Assembly (NCBI GenBank): GCA_019635485.1
Contig: JAHBZL010000014.1
Coordinates: forward strand, 50,587-114,586
From: Piscinibacter sp.
Lineage (GTDB): Bacteria > Pseudomonadota > Gammaproteobacteria > Burkholderiales > Burkholderiaceae_C
Length of the DNA: 64,000 nt
Reading direction: 5' to 3'
A model generated the notes under the pieces. The model saw only the letters and a program-made list of their open reading frames with translations, made no database searches and was not told the DNA's origin. Every line of letters starts with the position of its first letter. The first letter of the stretch is position 1. Positions 35,155-44,375 of this stretch are shown here, one piece after another. The position numbers and the translations under genes are program-made.

Positions 35155-35882
35155 CGGCGGCTTTCGAGCCCGAGGGCCAGGTGCGCCAGCAGGGCCAGCG
35201 GGGCGGTGTCCGCACGCAGCACGCGCGGCCCGAGCGAGACGGAGACGAAACCACAGGCGCGCGCCGCCTGCTCCTCGGCGTCGGTCAGGCCGCCCTCGGG
35301 CCCGCTCAGCGCCAGCACCTCACCGGAGCCACGCAGCGGTTCGAACCCGACCGCCCCCGGGCTGAGCAGCAGCCGCTGCGCCCCGGCAACGGCCGGCGGC
35401 AGCGCGGCCAGCCAGTCCGCCAGCGGACGCACGGCCTCGACGACGGGCAGCCGCGTGCGGCCGCTCTGCTCGCCGGCCGCAGCCGCGACGGCGCGCCAGT
35501 GCTGCACCTTCTTCTGCGCCCGCTCGCCGGCCAGGCGCAGCACCGAGCGTGCGCAGACCAGCGGCTGGATTGCCGCCACGCCGAGCTCGCAGGCCTTCTC
35601 GACCAGCGTGTCCATGCGGTCGTTGGCGGGCATGCCGAGCGCCAGCGTGACCGGCAGCGCGAGCTCGCGCGAGACGGCGTCGAACGCGCCCAGCCGCACC
35701 TGCACCGACTGGCGGCCGATCTGCAGCACCTGCGCGGCCCACTCGCCGCCGCTGCCGTCGAACAGCGTCAGCGCGTCCCCCGGCTGCAGGCGCAGCACCT
35801 GCACGTGGCGCGCGGCACCGTCGGGCAGGTCGAGGTTCGCCCCCTCGTGCAGGGGCAGCGGAACATGGAATCGCGGCGGCAC
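35151..35882 (-). CDS. rsmE: 16S rRNA (uracil1498-N3)-methyltransferase
   Basis: A 243-residue SPOUT-class methyltransferase. The N-terminal PUA-like domain begins PPRFHVPLPLHEG, and the knot-forming C-terminal motifs are LSGPEGGLTDAEEQAA and VSLGPRVLRADTAPLA. It methylates U1498 of 16S rRNA. I chose the GTG at 35882 because the family starts directly with PRF; a longer in-frame ATG would add 29 unrelated residues. It leads a coupled pair with the MFS gene. I see nothing clear in the gap 35883-36078. Confidence 0.9.
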   Translation of the reverse strand: MPPRFHVPLPLHEGANLDLPDGAARHVQVLRLQPGDALTLFDGSGGEWAAQVLQIGRQSVQVRLGAFDAVSRELALPVTLALGMPANDRMDTLVEKACELGVAAIQPLVCARSVLRLAGERAQKKVQHWRAVAAAAGEQSGRTRLPVVEAVRPLADWLAALPPAVAGAQRLLLSPGAVGFEPLRGSGEVLALSGPEGGLTDAEEQAARACGFVSVSLGPRVLRADTAPLALLAHLALGLESRR

Positions 35883-36078
35883 GGGAGCGCAGTGTGCCCG
35901 AGGCGGCGCCGCCTCAAGCTGTGAATGAACCCGGCGCGCCCGAGCGGGCCGACGGCAGAACGCGGCCAATCCAGGCGCAAAGCACAGCCATGGCTCTTCG
36001 TGCCATGGCGAGCATTTGCAACGACGAGTGGCCGCGTTCTGGCAGGTTCAGCGGGGGGTGGCGGAGTTCGTTCACTGC

Positions 36079-36843
36079 TCAACTTCCGGCCGCACCGCCA
36101 TCGAGCCAGGTGCCGATGATCTCGCGCGTGTAGACGCTCGCGACCTCGGCGATGAAACGCCCGAAGTCGACATGCGCGCTGTCGTCGGCCCGGTCCGAGA
36201 CGGTGCGCACGACGGCAAAGCGGGCCTCGAAGTCGGCGCACACCTGAGCCAGCGCCGCGCCTTCCATCTCGACCGCCAGCGCGTCCGGCAGCGCCTCGCG
36301 CAGCGCCGCGCTTTCCGGCGCGGTGGCGACGAAGCGGTCGCCGCTGATCACCAGGCCTTCGTGCAGCAGCGGACTGTCGATGCCGAAGTCGGCCAGATGC
36401 GCCTCGCCGATGCGCTGCGCCGCATGGTTCAGGCAGTGCAGCGCGGCCGCGGCCAGCGCGTCGCTCAGCGCCGGGTCGGTCGGAAAGCGCGAGCGGCCGG
36501 TCAGCGGCACCTCGAAGCGCGGGAACAGCGGCGAGGCGTCCATGTCGTGCTGCAGCAGCTCGCGCGCCACCACCGCGTCGCCGACCCGCACCCCCGCGCC
36601 CAGCCCGCCCGCCGCGCCGGTGAAGACGATGCGCTCGACCTCGACCTCGTGCAGCAGCAGCGCCGCGGTGGTGGCGGCGGCGACCTTGCCGATGCCCGAC
36701 AGCACCAGCACCACCGGCTGGCCGCACATCTGGCCGAGGTGGAAACGGCGGCCGGCGAACTCGGCCTGCTGCGGGCGCTCCAGCATCGGCAGCAGCGCGC
36801 GCAGCTCCTCATGCATCGCGCTGACGATCGCGGTACGGCTCAA
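36079..36843 (-). CDS. mtnN: 5'-methylthioadenosine/S-adenosylhomocysteine nucleosidase
   Basis: A 254-residue nucleoside hydrolase of the PNP/UDP superfamily. The start TAIVSAMHEELRALLP matches the family, FTGAAGGLG binds substrate, and VEMEGAALAQV holds the ribose-binding Met-Glu pair, followed by VRTVSDRADDSA with the catalytic Asp. It cleaves MTA and SAH to adenine and thioribose products, relieving inhibition of methyltransferases. The start codon is TTG at 36843 with AAAGGAG just upstream; the first ATG lies inside the conserved strand. Confidence 0.92.
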   Translation of the reverse strand: MSRTAIVSAMHEELRALLPMLERPQQAEFAGRRFHLGQMCGQPVVLVLSGIGKVAAATTAALLLHEVEVERIVFTGAAGGLGAGVRVGDAVVARELLQHDMDASPLFPRFEVPLTGRSRFPTDPALSDALAAAALHCLNHAAQRIGEAHLADFGIDSPLLHEGLVISGDRFVATAPESAALREALPDALAVEMEGAALAQVCADFEARFAVVRTVSDRADDSAHVDFGRFIAEVASVYTREIIGTWLDGGAAGS

Positions 36844-36890
36844 CCGGGACTCCTTTCAGAGCCGCGATCTTGCCATCCCCGCGCTGGCGT

Positions 36891-38564
36891 TCAGCCCTTG
36901 GCGCGCAACTCGCGGCGCAGGATCTTGCCGACCGGCGTCTTCGGCAGCTCGGTGCGGAACTCGACCACCTTCGGGCGCTTGTAGCCGGTCAGGTGCGCCT
37001 CGCAGTAGGCCCGCACGTCGGCCTCGGTGACGGCCGGGTTCTTCTTGACGATCACCAGCTTGACGGCCTCGCCGGCCTTCTCGTCCGGCACGCCGACTGC
37101 CGCGCACTCGAGGATGCCGTCCATCTGCGTCACCACGTCCTCGACCTCGTTCGGGTAGACGTTGAAGCCGCTGACCAGGATCATGTCCTTCTTGCGGTCG
37201 ACGATGCGGAAGTAGCCGCGCTCGTCGACGACGCCGATGTCGCCCGAGCGGAAGAAGCCGTCCGCCGTCATCACCTTGGCGGTCTCGTCGGGGCGCTGCC
37301 AGTAGCCGGCCATCACCTGCGGGCCCTTGATCGCGATCTCGCCGGGCATGCCGGGCGGCACTTCCTTGCCGTCGTCGTCCAGCAGCGTCAGCTCGGTGTT
37401 CGGCATCGGCAGGCCGATGTTGCCGCTGTAGGCGCTGCTGTCCACCGGGTTGCAGGTCGCCGACGGCGACGTCTCCGACAGCCCGTAGCCCTCGACGATC
37501 GGGCAGCCGGTCTTCTCCAGCCACAGCTTGGCGGTGGCGCTCTGCACCGCCATGCCGCCGCCCACCGAGATCACCAGGCTGCTCCAGTCCACCGAGCCGA
37601 ACTCGGCGTGGTTCGCCATCGCGTTGAACAGCGTGTTGACGGCCGGGAAGGAGTGGAACTTCTCGCGCGCCAGGTCCTTGAACATCGCCGGCAGGTCGCG
37701 CGGGTTGGCGATCAGGATGTTGCAGCCGCCCATGCGCATGGACAGCATCATGTTCGTGTTGAAGCCGAAGATGTGATAGATCGGCAGCGCGCAGACGGTG
37801 AAGATCTGCTCGCCGGGCGGAATCTTCTTCAGCGCCGGCTGGTACCAGGCCTCGGCCTGCAGGATGTTGGCCACCAGGTTGCGGTGCAGCAGCACGGCCC
37901 CCTTGCTGACGCCGGTCGTGCCGCCGGTGTACTGCAGCACCGCGATGTCGTCCGGCCCGGCCTGGGCCGGCTTGAAGGTCTTGCCGCGGCCCTGCGACAG
38001 CGCATCGCCGAAGCGGACGGCGCCCGGCAGCTCGTAGGCCGGCACCATCTTCTTCACGTTGCGCACCACGTAGTTGACGATCAGCGACTTGGGGAACCCC
38101 AGCATGTCGCCCAGCGCGGTGAGGATGACCTTCTTGGTCGGCACCGCCGGCAGCACCTGCTGCAGCGTGTGCGCGAAGTTCTCCAGGATCACGATCGCCT
38201 TGGCGCCGGAATCCTTCAGCTGGTGCTCCAGCTCGCGCGGCGTGTACAGCGGGTTGACGTTGACCACCACGAAGCCGGCCCGCAGGATCGCCGCGACCGT
38301 CACCGGGTACTGCGGCACGTTGGGCATCATCGCGGCGATGCGGTCGCCCTTCTCGAGCCCGAGCGACTGCAGATAGGCCGCCAGTGCCCGCGACGCCTCG
38401 TCGACCTGCGCGAAGCTGATCGACTTGCCCATGAACTTGTAGGCCGGCAGCGCGGCGTACTTCTTCAGGCTCTCCTCGATCAGCGCCACCAGCGACGGGT
38501 ACTGCTCGACGTCGATGTTCGCCGGCACCCCGGCGGGGTAGTGCTTCAACCAGATCTTTTCCAT
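36891..38564 (-). CDS. fadD: Long-chain fatty acid--CoA ligase
   Basis: A 557-residue AMP-forming acyl-CoA synthetase. The phosphate loop is YTGGTTGVSKGA, the adenylate motif YGLSETSP, the hinge DRKKDMILVSGFNVYPNEVE and the catalytic Lys is in KTPVGKILRR. It activates fatty acids for beta-oxidation at the inner membrane face. A GTG two codons upstream is possible, but GGAG spacing favours the ATG at 38564. It is transcribed away from a GntR regulator gene. Confidence 0.93.
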   Translation of the reverse strand: MEKIWLKHYPAGVPANIDVEQYPSLVALIEESLKKYAALPAYKFMGKSISFAQVDEASRALAAYLQSLGLEKGDRIAAMMPNVPQYPVTVAAILRAGFVVVNVNPLYTPRELEHQLKDSGAKAIVILENFAHTLQQVLPAVPTKKVILTALGDMLGFPKSLIVNYVVRNVKKMVPAYELPGAVRFGDALSQGRGKTFKPAQAGPDDIAVLQYTGGTTGVSKGAVLLHRNLVANILQAEAWYQPALKKIPPGEQIFTVCALPIYHIFGFNTNMMLSMRMGGCNILIANPRDLPAMFKDLAREKFHSFPAVNTLFNAMANHAEFGSVDWSSLVISVGGGMAVQSATAKLWLEKTGCPIVEGYGLSETSPSATCNPVDSSAYSGNIGLPMPNTELTLLDDDGKEVPPGMPGEIAIKGPQVMAGYWQRPDETAKVMTADGFFRSGDIGVVDERGYFRIVDRKKDMILVSGFNVYPNEVEDVVTQMDGILECAAVGVPDEKAGEAVKLVIVKKNPAVTEADVRAYCEAHLTGYKRPKVVEFRTELPKTPVGKILRRELRAKG

Positions 38565-38781
38565 CGCCACGGTTCTCCGTCCACCAGCGGCCGATTCTGA
38601 CCGAGCGGCAGCGGCAGCCCGTTAGGGTTTTTCGATACGGGCCGGCCGGCGCAACCGGGTATTCCCGGCGTCGACGCACGGCACCGGTGCGCGAACGCCG
38701 CGCGGCCGCGCCCGCGACGCCGCTGCCTAGGGAAACCACGCTGAGCGCCACCGGGGCCGCGGCCTACAGTCGATGGCCCAA

Positions 38782-38792
38782 AGGTCAGACCA
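38782..38792. promoter_or_regulatory. Candidate FadR/UxuR-type GntR operator
   Basis: AGGTCAGACCA fits the palindromic GGTCnGACC core typical of FCD-class GntR regulators. It lies 17 bp before the GntR start, in position for autoregulation, and in the 244-bp gap shared with fadD. No second copy is visible before dctP. The rest of the gap shows no gene. Confidence 0.5.
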
Positions 38793-38808
38793 CTGTACCG
38801 GTCAGCGC

Positions 38809-39543
38809 ATGCCGCTCCACACCATCGAACCCCGCCGGCTGTACCGCCAGATCGCCGAGCAGCTGCGCACGCTGATCCGCCAGGGCGAGTACGCGGTCGG
38901 CTCGCGCCTGCCGGCCGAGCGCGACCTGGCGGTGCAGCTCGGCGTGTCGCGCCCCTCGGTGCGCGAGGCGCTGATCGCGCTCGAGGTCGAGGGGCTGGTC
39001 GAGGTGCGTGTCGGCTCCGGCGTGCACGTGGTCGCGCGCGAGCCGAGCGCGCGCGGCCTTGCCGCGGCGCAGGTGGAGGAGTTCGGCCTGTTCGAGATCA
39101 TCCGCGCCCGCCAGCTCGTCGAGGGCGAACTGGCGGCGATCGTCGCCCGCAGCGCGAGCCCCGAGCTGCTGCGTGAGTTGCGCGGCGCGCTGGTGCGCAT
39201 GGAGGACGAGATCGCGGCCGGCGCGATGCCGATCGCCGGCGACCGGCTGTTCCATCTGCTGATCGCGCAGGCGGCCGACAACGGCCCCTTGCTGCGCATG
39301 GTCACGCAGCTGTACGACATGCGCAACAGCCCGCTGTTCGAGAAGTTCGGCCACCACTTCGAGGACGCGGCGAGCTGGCGCAAGGCGGTCGCCGAGCACC
39401 GCGCCGTCGTCAAGGCGCTCGCCGCGCACGACCCGGAAGCCGCGCGCGCCGCGATGCAGCGCCATCTGCAGCGTTCGCACGACCGCTTCGCCGACTCCTG
39501 GCCGCAGGTCGAGGAGCTCGCGGCCGCCGCCCCGACCGGCTAG
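38809..39543 (+). CDS. GntR-family regulator (FadR/FCD subfamily)
   Basis: A 244-residue repressor. The winged helix (about 10-75) contains LPAERDLAVQLGVSRPSVRE, and the all-helical FCD effector domain (about 85-225) has metal-binding His and Asp candidates such as DRLFHLLIAQ and AEHRAVVKAL. The subfamily commonly senses sugar acids or other carboxylates. It precedes the TRAP transporter and sugar-acid genes by 90 bp on the same strand, and is likely to regulate them and itself. Confidence 0.88.
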   Translation: MPLHTIEPRRLYRQIAEQLRTLIRQGEYAVGSRLPAERDLAVQLGVSRPSVREALIALEVEGLVEVRVGSGVHVVAREPSARGLAAAQVEEFGLFEIIRARQLVEGELAAIVARSASPELLRELRGALVRMEDEIAAGAMPIAGDRLFHLLIAQAADNGPLLRMVTQLYDMRNSPLFEKFGHHFEDAASWRKAVAEHRAVVKALAAHDPEAARAAMQRHLQRSHDRFADSWPQVEELAAAAPTG

Positions 39544-39633
39544 ACCCGGCGGCCGGACGCTCCGGCCGAGGTTCCTTGTCGCGGCCCCCGAAGAGGCCGT
39601 TCCCCTGAGAAGCCACCCGAGAGGAGACTGCAC

Positions 39634-40608
39634 ATGAAACGACTCGCCCTGAAGACCCTCGTCGCCGCCGCGGTGCTGGCGCTGGCCGGCCCGGCCCTCG
39701 CGCAGACCAAGCTCAAGTTCGCGCACGTGTACGAGACCAGCGAGGCCTACCACAAGTGGGCGCTGTGGGCCGCTGACGAGATCAAGAAGCGCACCGAGGG
39801 GCGCTACGAGATGCAGGTGTTCCCGGCCTCGCAGCTCGGCAAGGAGACCGACATCAACCAGGGCCTGACGCTGGGCACGGTCGACGTGATCTACACCGGC
39901 CAGGCCTTCGCCGCGCGCACCTACCCGCCGCTGGCCATCGGCGGCGCGCCGTTCATGTTCCGCGACTTCGACCACTGGAAGAAGTACTCCAGCAGCCCGC
40001 TGCTGTCGGAGCTGATGGAGGCCTACTACAAGAAGGGCGGCAACAAGCCGCTGGCCGTCACGTACTACGGCGTGCGCCACACCACCGCCAACAAGCCGAT
40101 CGTCAAGCCGGAGGACATGGTCGGGCTCAAGCTGCGCGTGCCGGACGCGCCGCTGTATGCCGCGTACCCGAAGGTGCTGGGCGCCAACGCGACGCCGATC
40201 GCCTTCGCCGAGGTCTACCTCGCGCTGCAGAACAAGACGGTCGACGCGCAGGAGAACCCGCTGCCGACCATCGAGGCGAAGAAGTTCTACGAAGTGCAGA
40301 GCCACATCAACCTGACCGGCCACATCACCGAGATGCTGCTGACGATCGTCAGCGGTCAGACCTGGGCCAAGCTGTCCGACGCCGACAAGAAGGCCTTCGA
40401 GGCGATCTTCCGGGAGGCGGCCGCCAAGTGCACCGACGACATCGCCGCCGCCGAGCAGCGTCTGGCGGACGACTTCGTCACCAAGTACAAGAAGACCGTC
40501 ATCAAGTCCGACCGGGCCGCCTTCGGCGCCAAGTTCAAGGCCTTCCACACCGGGCCGGATGCGACCTGGGACAAGTCGCAGTACGAGCGGCTGCAGGCCA
40601 TCCAGTGA
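39634..40608 (+). CDS. dctP: TRAP transporter substrate-binding protein DctP
   Basis: A 324-residue periplasmic protein with a signal peptide ending near ALAQ (residue 24). The DctP fold is indicated by KFAHVYETSEAYHKWA, FPASQLGKETDINQGLTLG and the carboxylate-binding Arg region LKLRVPDAPLY. It captures an organic acid for the DctQM permease encoded downstream. A GAGAGGAGA ribosome binding site precedes the ATG. The neighbouring genes suggest a sugar acid as ligand (inference). Confidence 0.93.
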   Translation: MKRLALKTLVAAAVLALAGPALAQTKLKFAHVYETSEAYHKWALWAADEIKKRTEGRYEMQVFPASQLGKETDINQGLTLGTVDVIYTGQAFAARTYPPLAIGGAPFMFRDFDHWKKYSSSPLLSELMEAYYKKGGNKPLAVTYYGVRHTTANKPIVKPEDMVGLKLRVPDAPLYAAYPKVLGANATPIAFAEVYLALQNKTVDAQENPLPTIEAKKFYEVQSHINLTGHITEMLLTIVSGQTWAKLSDADKKAFEAIFREAAAKCTDDIAAAEQRLADDFVTKYKKTVIKSDRAAFGAKFKAFHTGPDATWDKSQYERLQAIQ

Positions 40609-40684
40609 CACCCCCCGGCCGCGGGCGGCGGGCCGTTCGCCCGCCGCCCGAGGCCGCCTGCCCGACCTCCGCCACGCTGCCCCG

Positions 40685-41254
40685 ATGAGCACCGAACACG
40701 AACCCGCCCCGAAACTGATGGGCGACGACGGGGAGTTCCACGTCGTCGACGACGAGGTCGACCTGTCCGACACGCCCGCCGAAGGCTGGGTCGCGCTGCT
40801 GCTGTTCTGGATCCTGGGGGCGGTGGTGTTCATCCAGTTCTTCACGCGCTACGTGATGAACGACTCCGCCGCCTGGACCGAGGAGATCGCGCGCTACCTG
40901 CTGATCGGCACCGTGTTCGTCGGCGCGTCGATCGGGGTCGCGAAGAACAACCACATCCAGGTCGACTTCCTGTACCGCTACCTGCCGCGCGGCGCGGCGC
41001 TGTGGCTGTCGCGCGGCGTGGACCTGCTGCGCGTGGCCTTCTTCGCCACGCTGTCCGTGCTGACCGTGCAGATGATGGGCAAGCTCGGCAACCTGCAGAT
41101 GACGATCGTCGACCTGCCGATGAACCTCGTCTACGGGGTGTGCCTGTTCGGCCTGGCGGCGATGACGCTGCGCTCGATCTGGGTGGCGCGGGTGCACTGG
41201 CAACGCGGCTACAGCGTGCTCGAGCGGCCCGAAACCCAGATGTCGGACCGCTGA
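40685..41254 (+). CDS. dctQ: TRAP transporter small permease DctQ
   Basis: A 189-residue membrane protein with four predicted helices. FTRYVMNDSAAWTEEIARYL is the conserved DctQ signature. The hydrophilic, acidic N-terminus of about 35 residues is longer than usual. It supports the large subunit DctM. It starts 76 bp after dctP and is followed by dctM after 15 bp. Confidence 0.92.
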   Translation: MSTEHEPAPKLMGDDGEFHVVDDEVDLSDTPAEGWVALLLFWILGAVVFIQFFTRYVMNDSAAWTEEIARYLLIGTVFVGASIGVAKNNHIQVDFLYRYLPRGAALWLSRGVDLLRVAFFATLSVLTVQMMGKLGNLQMTIVDLPMNLVYGVCLFGLAAMTLRSIWVARVHWQRGYSVLERPETQMSDR

Positions 41255-41269
41255 CCGCGGCTGCCCACC

Positions 41270-42664
41270 ATGCTCAAGATCCTGTTTCTCGTGCTGATGA
41301 TCATCGGCGTGCCGGTGTCGATCGCGATGGCCGGCTCGTCGCTGCTGTACATCCTGATCAGCGGCGACCTGCCGCCGTTCACCGTCGTGCACCGCATGAT
41401 CGGCGGCATCGACAGCTTCCCGCTGCTGGCGGTGCCGTTTTTCATCCTGGCCGGCAACCTGATGAACAACGCCGGCATCACGAACCGCATCTACAACTTC
41501 GCGCTTGCGCTGGTCGGCTGGCTGAAGGGCGGCCTCGGCCACGTCAACGTGGTCGGCTCGGTGGTGTTCGCCGGCATGAGCGGCACCGCGATCGCCGATG
41601 CCGCCGGCCTGGGCACGATCGAGATCAAGGCGATGCGCGACCACGGCTACGCCGCCGAGTTCGCGGTCGGCGTGACGGCGGCCTCGGCCACGCTCGGGCC
41701 GATCATCCCGCCGTCGCTGCCGTTCGTGATCTACGCGATGATGGCCAACGTCTCGGTCGGCGCGCTGTTCCTGGCCGGCATCCTGCCGGGCCTGCTGCTG
41801 GCGCTGCTGATGATGGCCACCGTGGCCTGGTTCGCGCACAAGAACGGCTGGGGCGGCGACATCCGCTTCTCCGGCGCGCGCTTCGGCAAGGCGATGCTCG
41901 AGACCGCCGTGGTGGCGGCCTGGCCGCTGGGCGTCTACGGCCTCGTGCAGGCCGGCGCGCCGGTGCAGCTGACGGTGGCGGTCGCGCTGGTGCTGCTGTT
42001 CGCCGCCGACCGCTTCTTCCGCTTCCAGGCGGTGCTGCCGATCATGACGCCGGTGCTGCTGATCGGCGGCATGACCACCGGCCTGTTCACCCCCACCGAG
42101 GGCGCGATCGCCGCCTGCGTCTGGGCCATGGTGCTGGGCCTGTTCTGGTACCGGACGATGAGCTGGAAGATGTTCGTCAAGGTGTGCCTGGACTCGGTCG
42201 AGACCACCGCCACGGTGATGTTCATCGTCGCCGCCGCGTCGATCTTCGGCTGGATGCTGACCGCCACCGGCGTCACCGCGCAGATCGCGCAGTGGGTGCT
42301 GGCGGTCACCAAGGAGCCCTGGCTGTTCCTGCTGATGGCCAACCTGCTGATGCTGTTCGTCGGCTGCTTCCTCGAGCCGACGGCGGCGATCACCATCCTC
42401 GTGCCGATCCTGCTGCCGATCGCACGCCAGCTCGGCATCGACCCGGTGCACTTCGGGCTCGTGATGGTGCTGAACCTGATGATCGGGCTGCTGCACCCGC
42501 CGATGGGCATGGTGCTGTTCGTGCTGGCACGGGTGGCCAAGCTGAGCGTCGAGCGCACCACGGTGGCGATCCTGCCCTGGCTGCTGCCGCTGCTGGGCAG
42601 CCTGATCCTGCTGACCTACATTCCCTCGATCGGCCTGTGGCTGCCCCGCACGCTCGGCCTGTGA
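41270..42664 (+). CDS. dctM: TRAP transporter large permease DctM
   Basis: A 464-residue inner-membrane protein with about 12 helices of the DctM/IT family. VPFFILAGNLMNNAGI, AGMSGTAIADAAGLGTIE and FTPTEGAIAA are family landmarks. It couples substrate uptake to a sodium gradient with DctQ and DctP. It lies in the middle of the operon, 17 bp before the dehydrogenase gene. Confidence 0.94.
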   Translation: MLKILFLVLMIIGVPVSIAMAGSSLLYILISGDLPPFTVVHRMIGGIDSFPLLAVPFFILAGNLMNNAGITNRIYNFALALVGWLKGGLGHVNVVGSVVFAGMSGTAIADAAGLGTIEIKAMRDHGYAAEFAVGVTAASATLGPIIPPSLPFVIYAMMANVSVGALFLAGILPGLLLALLMMATVAWFAHKNGWGGDIRFSGARFGKAMLETAVVAAWPLGVYGLVQAGAPVQLTVAVALVLLFAADRFFRFQAVLPIMTPVLLIGGMTTGLFTPTEGAIAACVWAMVLGLFWYRTMSWKMFVKVCLDSVETTATVMFIVAAASIFGWMLTATGVTAQIAQWVLAVTKEPWLFLLMANLLMLFVGCFLEPTAAITILVPILLPIARQLGIDPVHFGLVMVLNLMIGLLHPPMGMVLFVLARVAKLSVERTTVAILPWLLPLLGSLILLTYIPSIGLWLPRTLGL

Positions 42665-42681
42665 CCCCTGGAGTTCCCGCC

Positions 42682-43428
42682 ATGACTGGACGACTCGCCG
42701 GCAAGACGGCCGTCGTGACCGCCGCCGGCCAGGGCATCGGCCGCGCCACCGCCGAGGCCTTCGTGCGCGAGGGCGCGCGCGTGATCGCGACCGACCGCGA
42801 CGAGGCCTTGCTCGCCGGCCTGGCCGGCGCGACGCTGCACCGGCTGGACGTGCTCGACGGCGCCGCGATCGCCGCGCTGGCGGCGCAGGTCGGCCCGGTC
42901 GACGTGCTCTTCAACGGCGCCGGCATCGTGCATGCCGGCAGCGTGCTCGACTGCAGCGAGGACGACTGGATGCTCGCGTTCGACCTGAACGTGCGCTCGA
43001 TGTACCGCACGATCAAGGCCTTCCTGCCCGGCATGCTGGCGCGCGGCGGCGGCTCGATCGTCAACGTGGCGTCGGCCGCGGGCAGCACCAAGGGCGTGCC
43101 GAACCGCTTCGTCTACGGCACCACCAAGGCCGCCGTGGTCGGGTTGACGAAATCGGTCGCGGCGGACTTCGTCACGCGCGGCATCCGCTGCAACGCGATC
43201 TGTCCCGGCACCGTCGAATCGCCGTCGCTGCGCGCGCGCATCGCGGCGCAGGCCCGCGCCAGCGGGCAGTCGCCGGAGCAGGTCGAGGCGGCGTTCGTCG
43301 GCCGCCAGCCGATGGGTCGCCTCGGCCGCGCCGAGGAGATCGCGGCGCTGGCCGTCTACCTGGCCGGCGACGAGTCATCATTCACCACCGGCACCGTGCA
43401 GCTGATCGACGGCGGCTGGAGCAACTAG
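42682..43428 (+). CDS. Short-chain dehydrogenase (2-keto-3-deoxy-sugar-acid dehydrogenase-like)
   Basis: A 248-residue SDR. TAAGQGIG (14-21) binds NAD, NGAG follows, and the catalytic Ser, Tyr and Lys are in NVASAAGS and VYGTTKAAV. The Asp at the end of the second strand (IATDRDE) favours NAD over NADP. Overall it resembles the DHRS6/2-keto-3-deoxy-L-fuconate dehydrogenase group. With the neighbouring dehydratase and hydrolase, it would oxidise a 2-keto-3-deoxy sugar acid to its diketo form (inference). Confidence 0.82.
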   Translation: MTGRLAGKTAVVTAAGQGIGRATAEAFVREGARVIATDRDEALLAGLAGATLHRLDVLDGAAIAALAAQVGPVDVLFNGAGIVHAGSVLDCSEDDWMLAFDLNVRSMYRTIKAFLPGMLARGGGSIVNVASAAGSTKGVPNRFVYGTTKAAVVGLTKSVAADFVTRGIRCNAICPGTVESPSLRARIAAQARASGQSPEQVEAAFVGRQPMGRLGRAEEIAALAVYLAGDESSFTTGTVQLIDGGWSN

Positions 43429-43437
43429 AGGAACTTC

Positions 43438-44304
43438 ATGAAGCTGATGCGATACGGCGCCAAGGGCGCCGAGAAACCGGCCCTGCTCGATGGCGACGGC
43501 GGCGTGCGCGACCTGTCCGGCGTGCTGGCCGACATCACCGCCCATGTGCTGACGCCCAAGGGGCTGGAGCGGCTGCGCGCGATCGACCCGTCCACGCTGC
43601 CGCTGGTCGAGGCCCCGGGGCGCATCGCGCCGCCGTGGAGCGGCTGCGAGAAATTCCTCTGCATCGGCCTGAACTATGCCGACCATGCGGCGGAATCGAA
43701 CCTGCCGATCCCGAAGGAGCCGATCCTGTTCATGAAGCCGATCAGCGCGCGCACCGGGCCGAACGACCCGGTGGTGCTGCCGCAGGGCTCGGTGAAGGGC
43801 GACTGGGAGGTCGAACTCGGCGTGGTGATCGGCAGCAAGGCACGCTACGTGTCGGAGGCCGACGCGCTGGCGCACGTGGCGGGCTACTGCGTCGTCAACG
43901 ACGTCTCCGAGCGCGAGTACCAGATCGAGCGCGGCGGCACCTGGGACAAGGGCAAGGGCTGCGACACCTTCGGCCCGGTCGGCCCGTGGCTGGTGACCGC
44001 CGACGAGGTCGGCGACCCGCAGAACCTGTCGATGTTTTTGGAAGTCAACGGGCACCGGTACCAGAAGGGCAGCACGAAGACGATGATCTTCGGCGTCGCG
44101 CAGCTGGTCAGCTACGTCAGCCGCTTCATGACGCTCTACCCGGGCGACCTGATCTCCACCGGCACGCCGCCCGGCGTCGGCATGGGCGTCAAGCCGGCAC
44201 CGGTCTACCTGAAGGCCGGCGACACGATGCGCCTGGGCATCGAGAAGCTCGGCGAGCAGACCCAGACGGTGCACGCCTGGGATCCGGCGCTGATCGACGG
44301 CTGA
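43438..44304 (+). CDS. Fumarylacetoacetate hydrolase-family protein
   Basis: A 288-residue FAH-fold hydrolase. Metal ligands are the two Glu in DWEVELGVVIG and the Asp in VVNDVSEREYQ; the oxyanion/substrate segment is STGTPPGVGMG. The family cleaves C-C bonds in beta-diketo acids. Known members next to such an SDR split 2,4-diketo-3-deoxy sugar acids into pyruvate and a hydroxy acid. It starts 9 bp after the SDR gene with AGAGGA as ribosome binding site. Confidence 0.85.
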   Translation: MKLMRYGAKGAEKPALLDGDGGVRDLSGVLADITAHVLTPKGLERLRAIDPSTLPLVEAPGRIAPPWSGCEKFLCIGLNYADHAAESNLPIPKEPILFMKPISARTGPNDPVVLPQGSVKGDWEVELGVVIGSKARYVSEADALAHVAGYCVVNDVSEREYQIERGGTWDKGKGCDTFGPVGPWLVTADEVGDPQNLSMFLEVNGHRYQKGSTKTMIFGVAQLVSYVSRFMTLYPGDLISTGTPPGVGMGVKPAPVYLKAGDTMRLGIEKLGEQTQTVHAWDPALIDG

Positions 44305-44324
44305 ACGCGATCCGGAGATCCACG

Positions 44325-44375
44325 ATGCCCCTCCCGACCTGGCGCGCGCTCGCGGTGCAGGCCTGCCAGCCATGA
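44325..44375 (+). CDS. Possible 16-residue leader peptide before the dehydratase gene
   Basis: The reading frame MPLPTWRALAVQACQP has its own GGAG 7-10 bp upstream of the ATG, and its TGA overlaps the ATG of the dehydratase gene (ATGA). The dehydratase ATG has no Shine-Dalgarno sequence of its own, so ribosomes finishing the short frame could restart there. It may equally be the remnant of a lost gene. No family is recognisable. Confidence 0.4.
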   Translation: MPLPTWRALAVQACQP

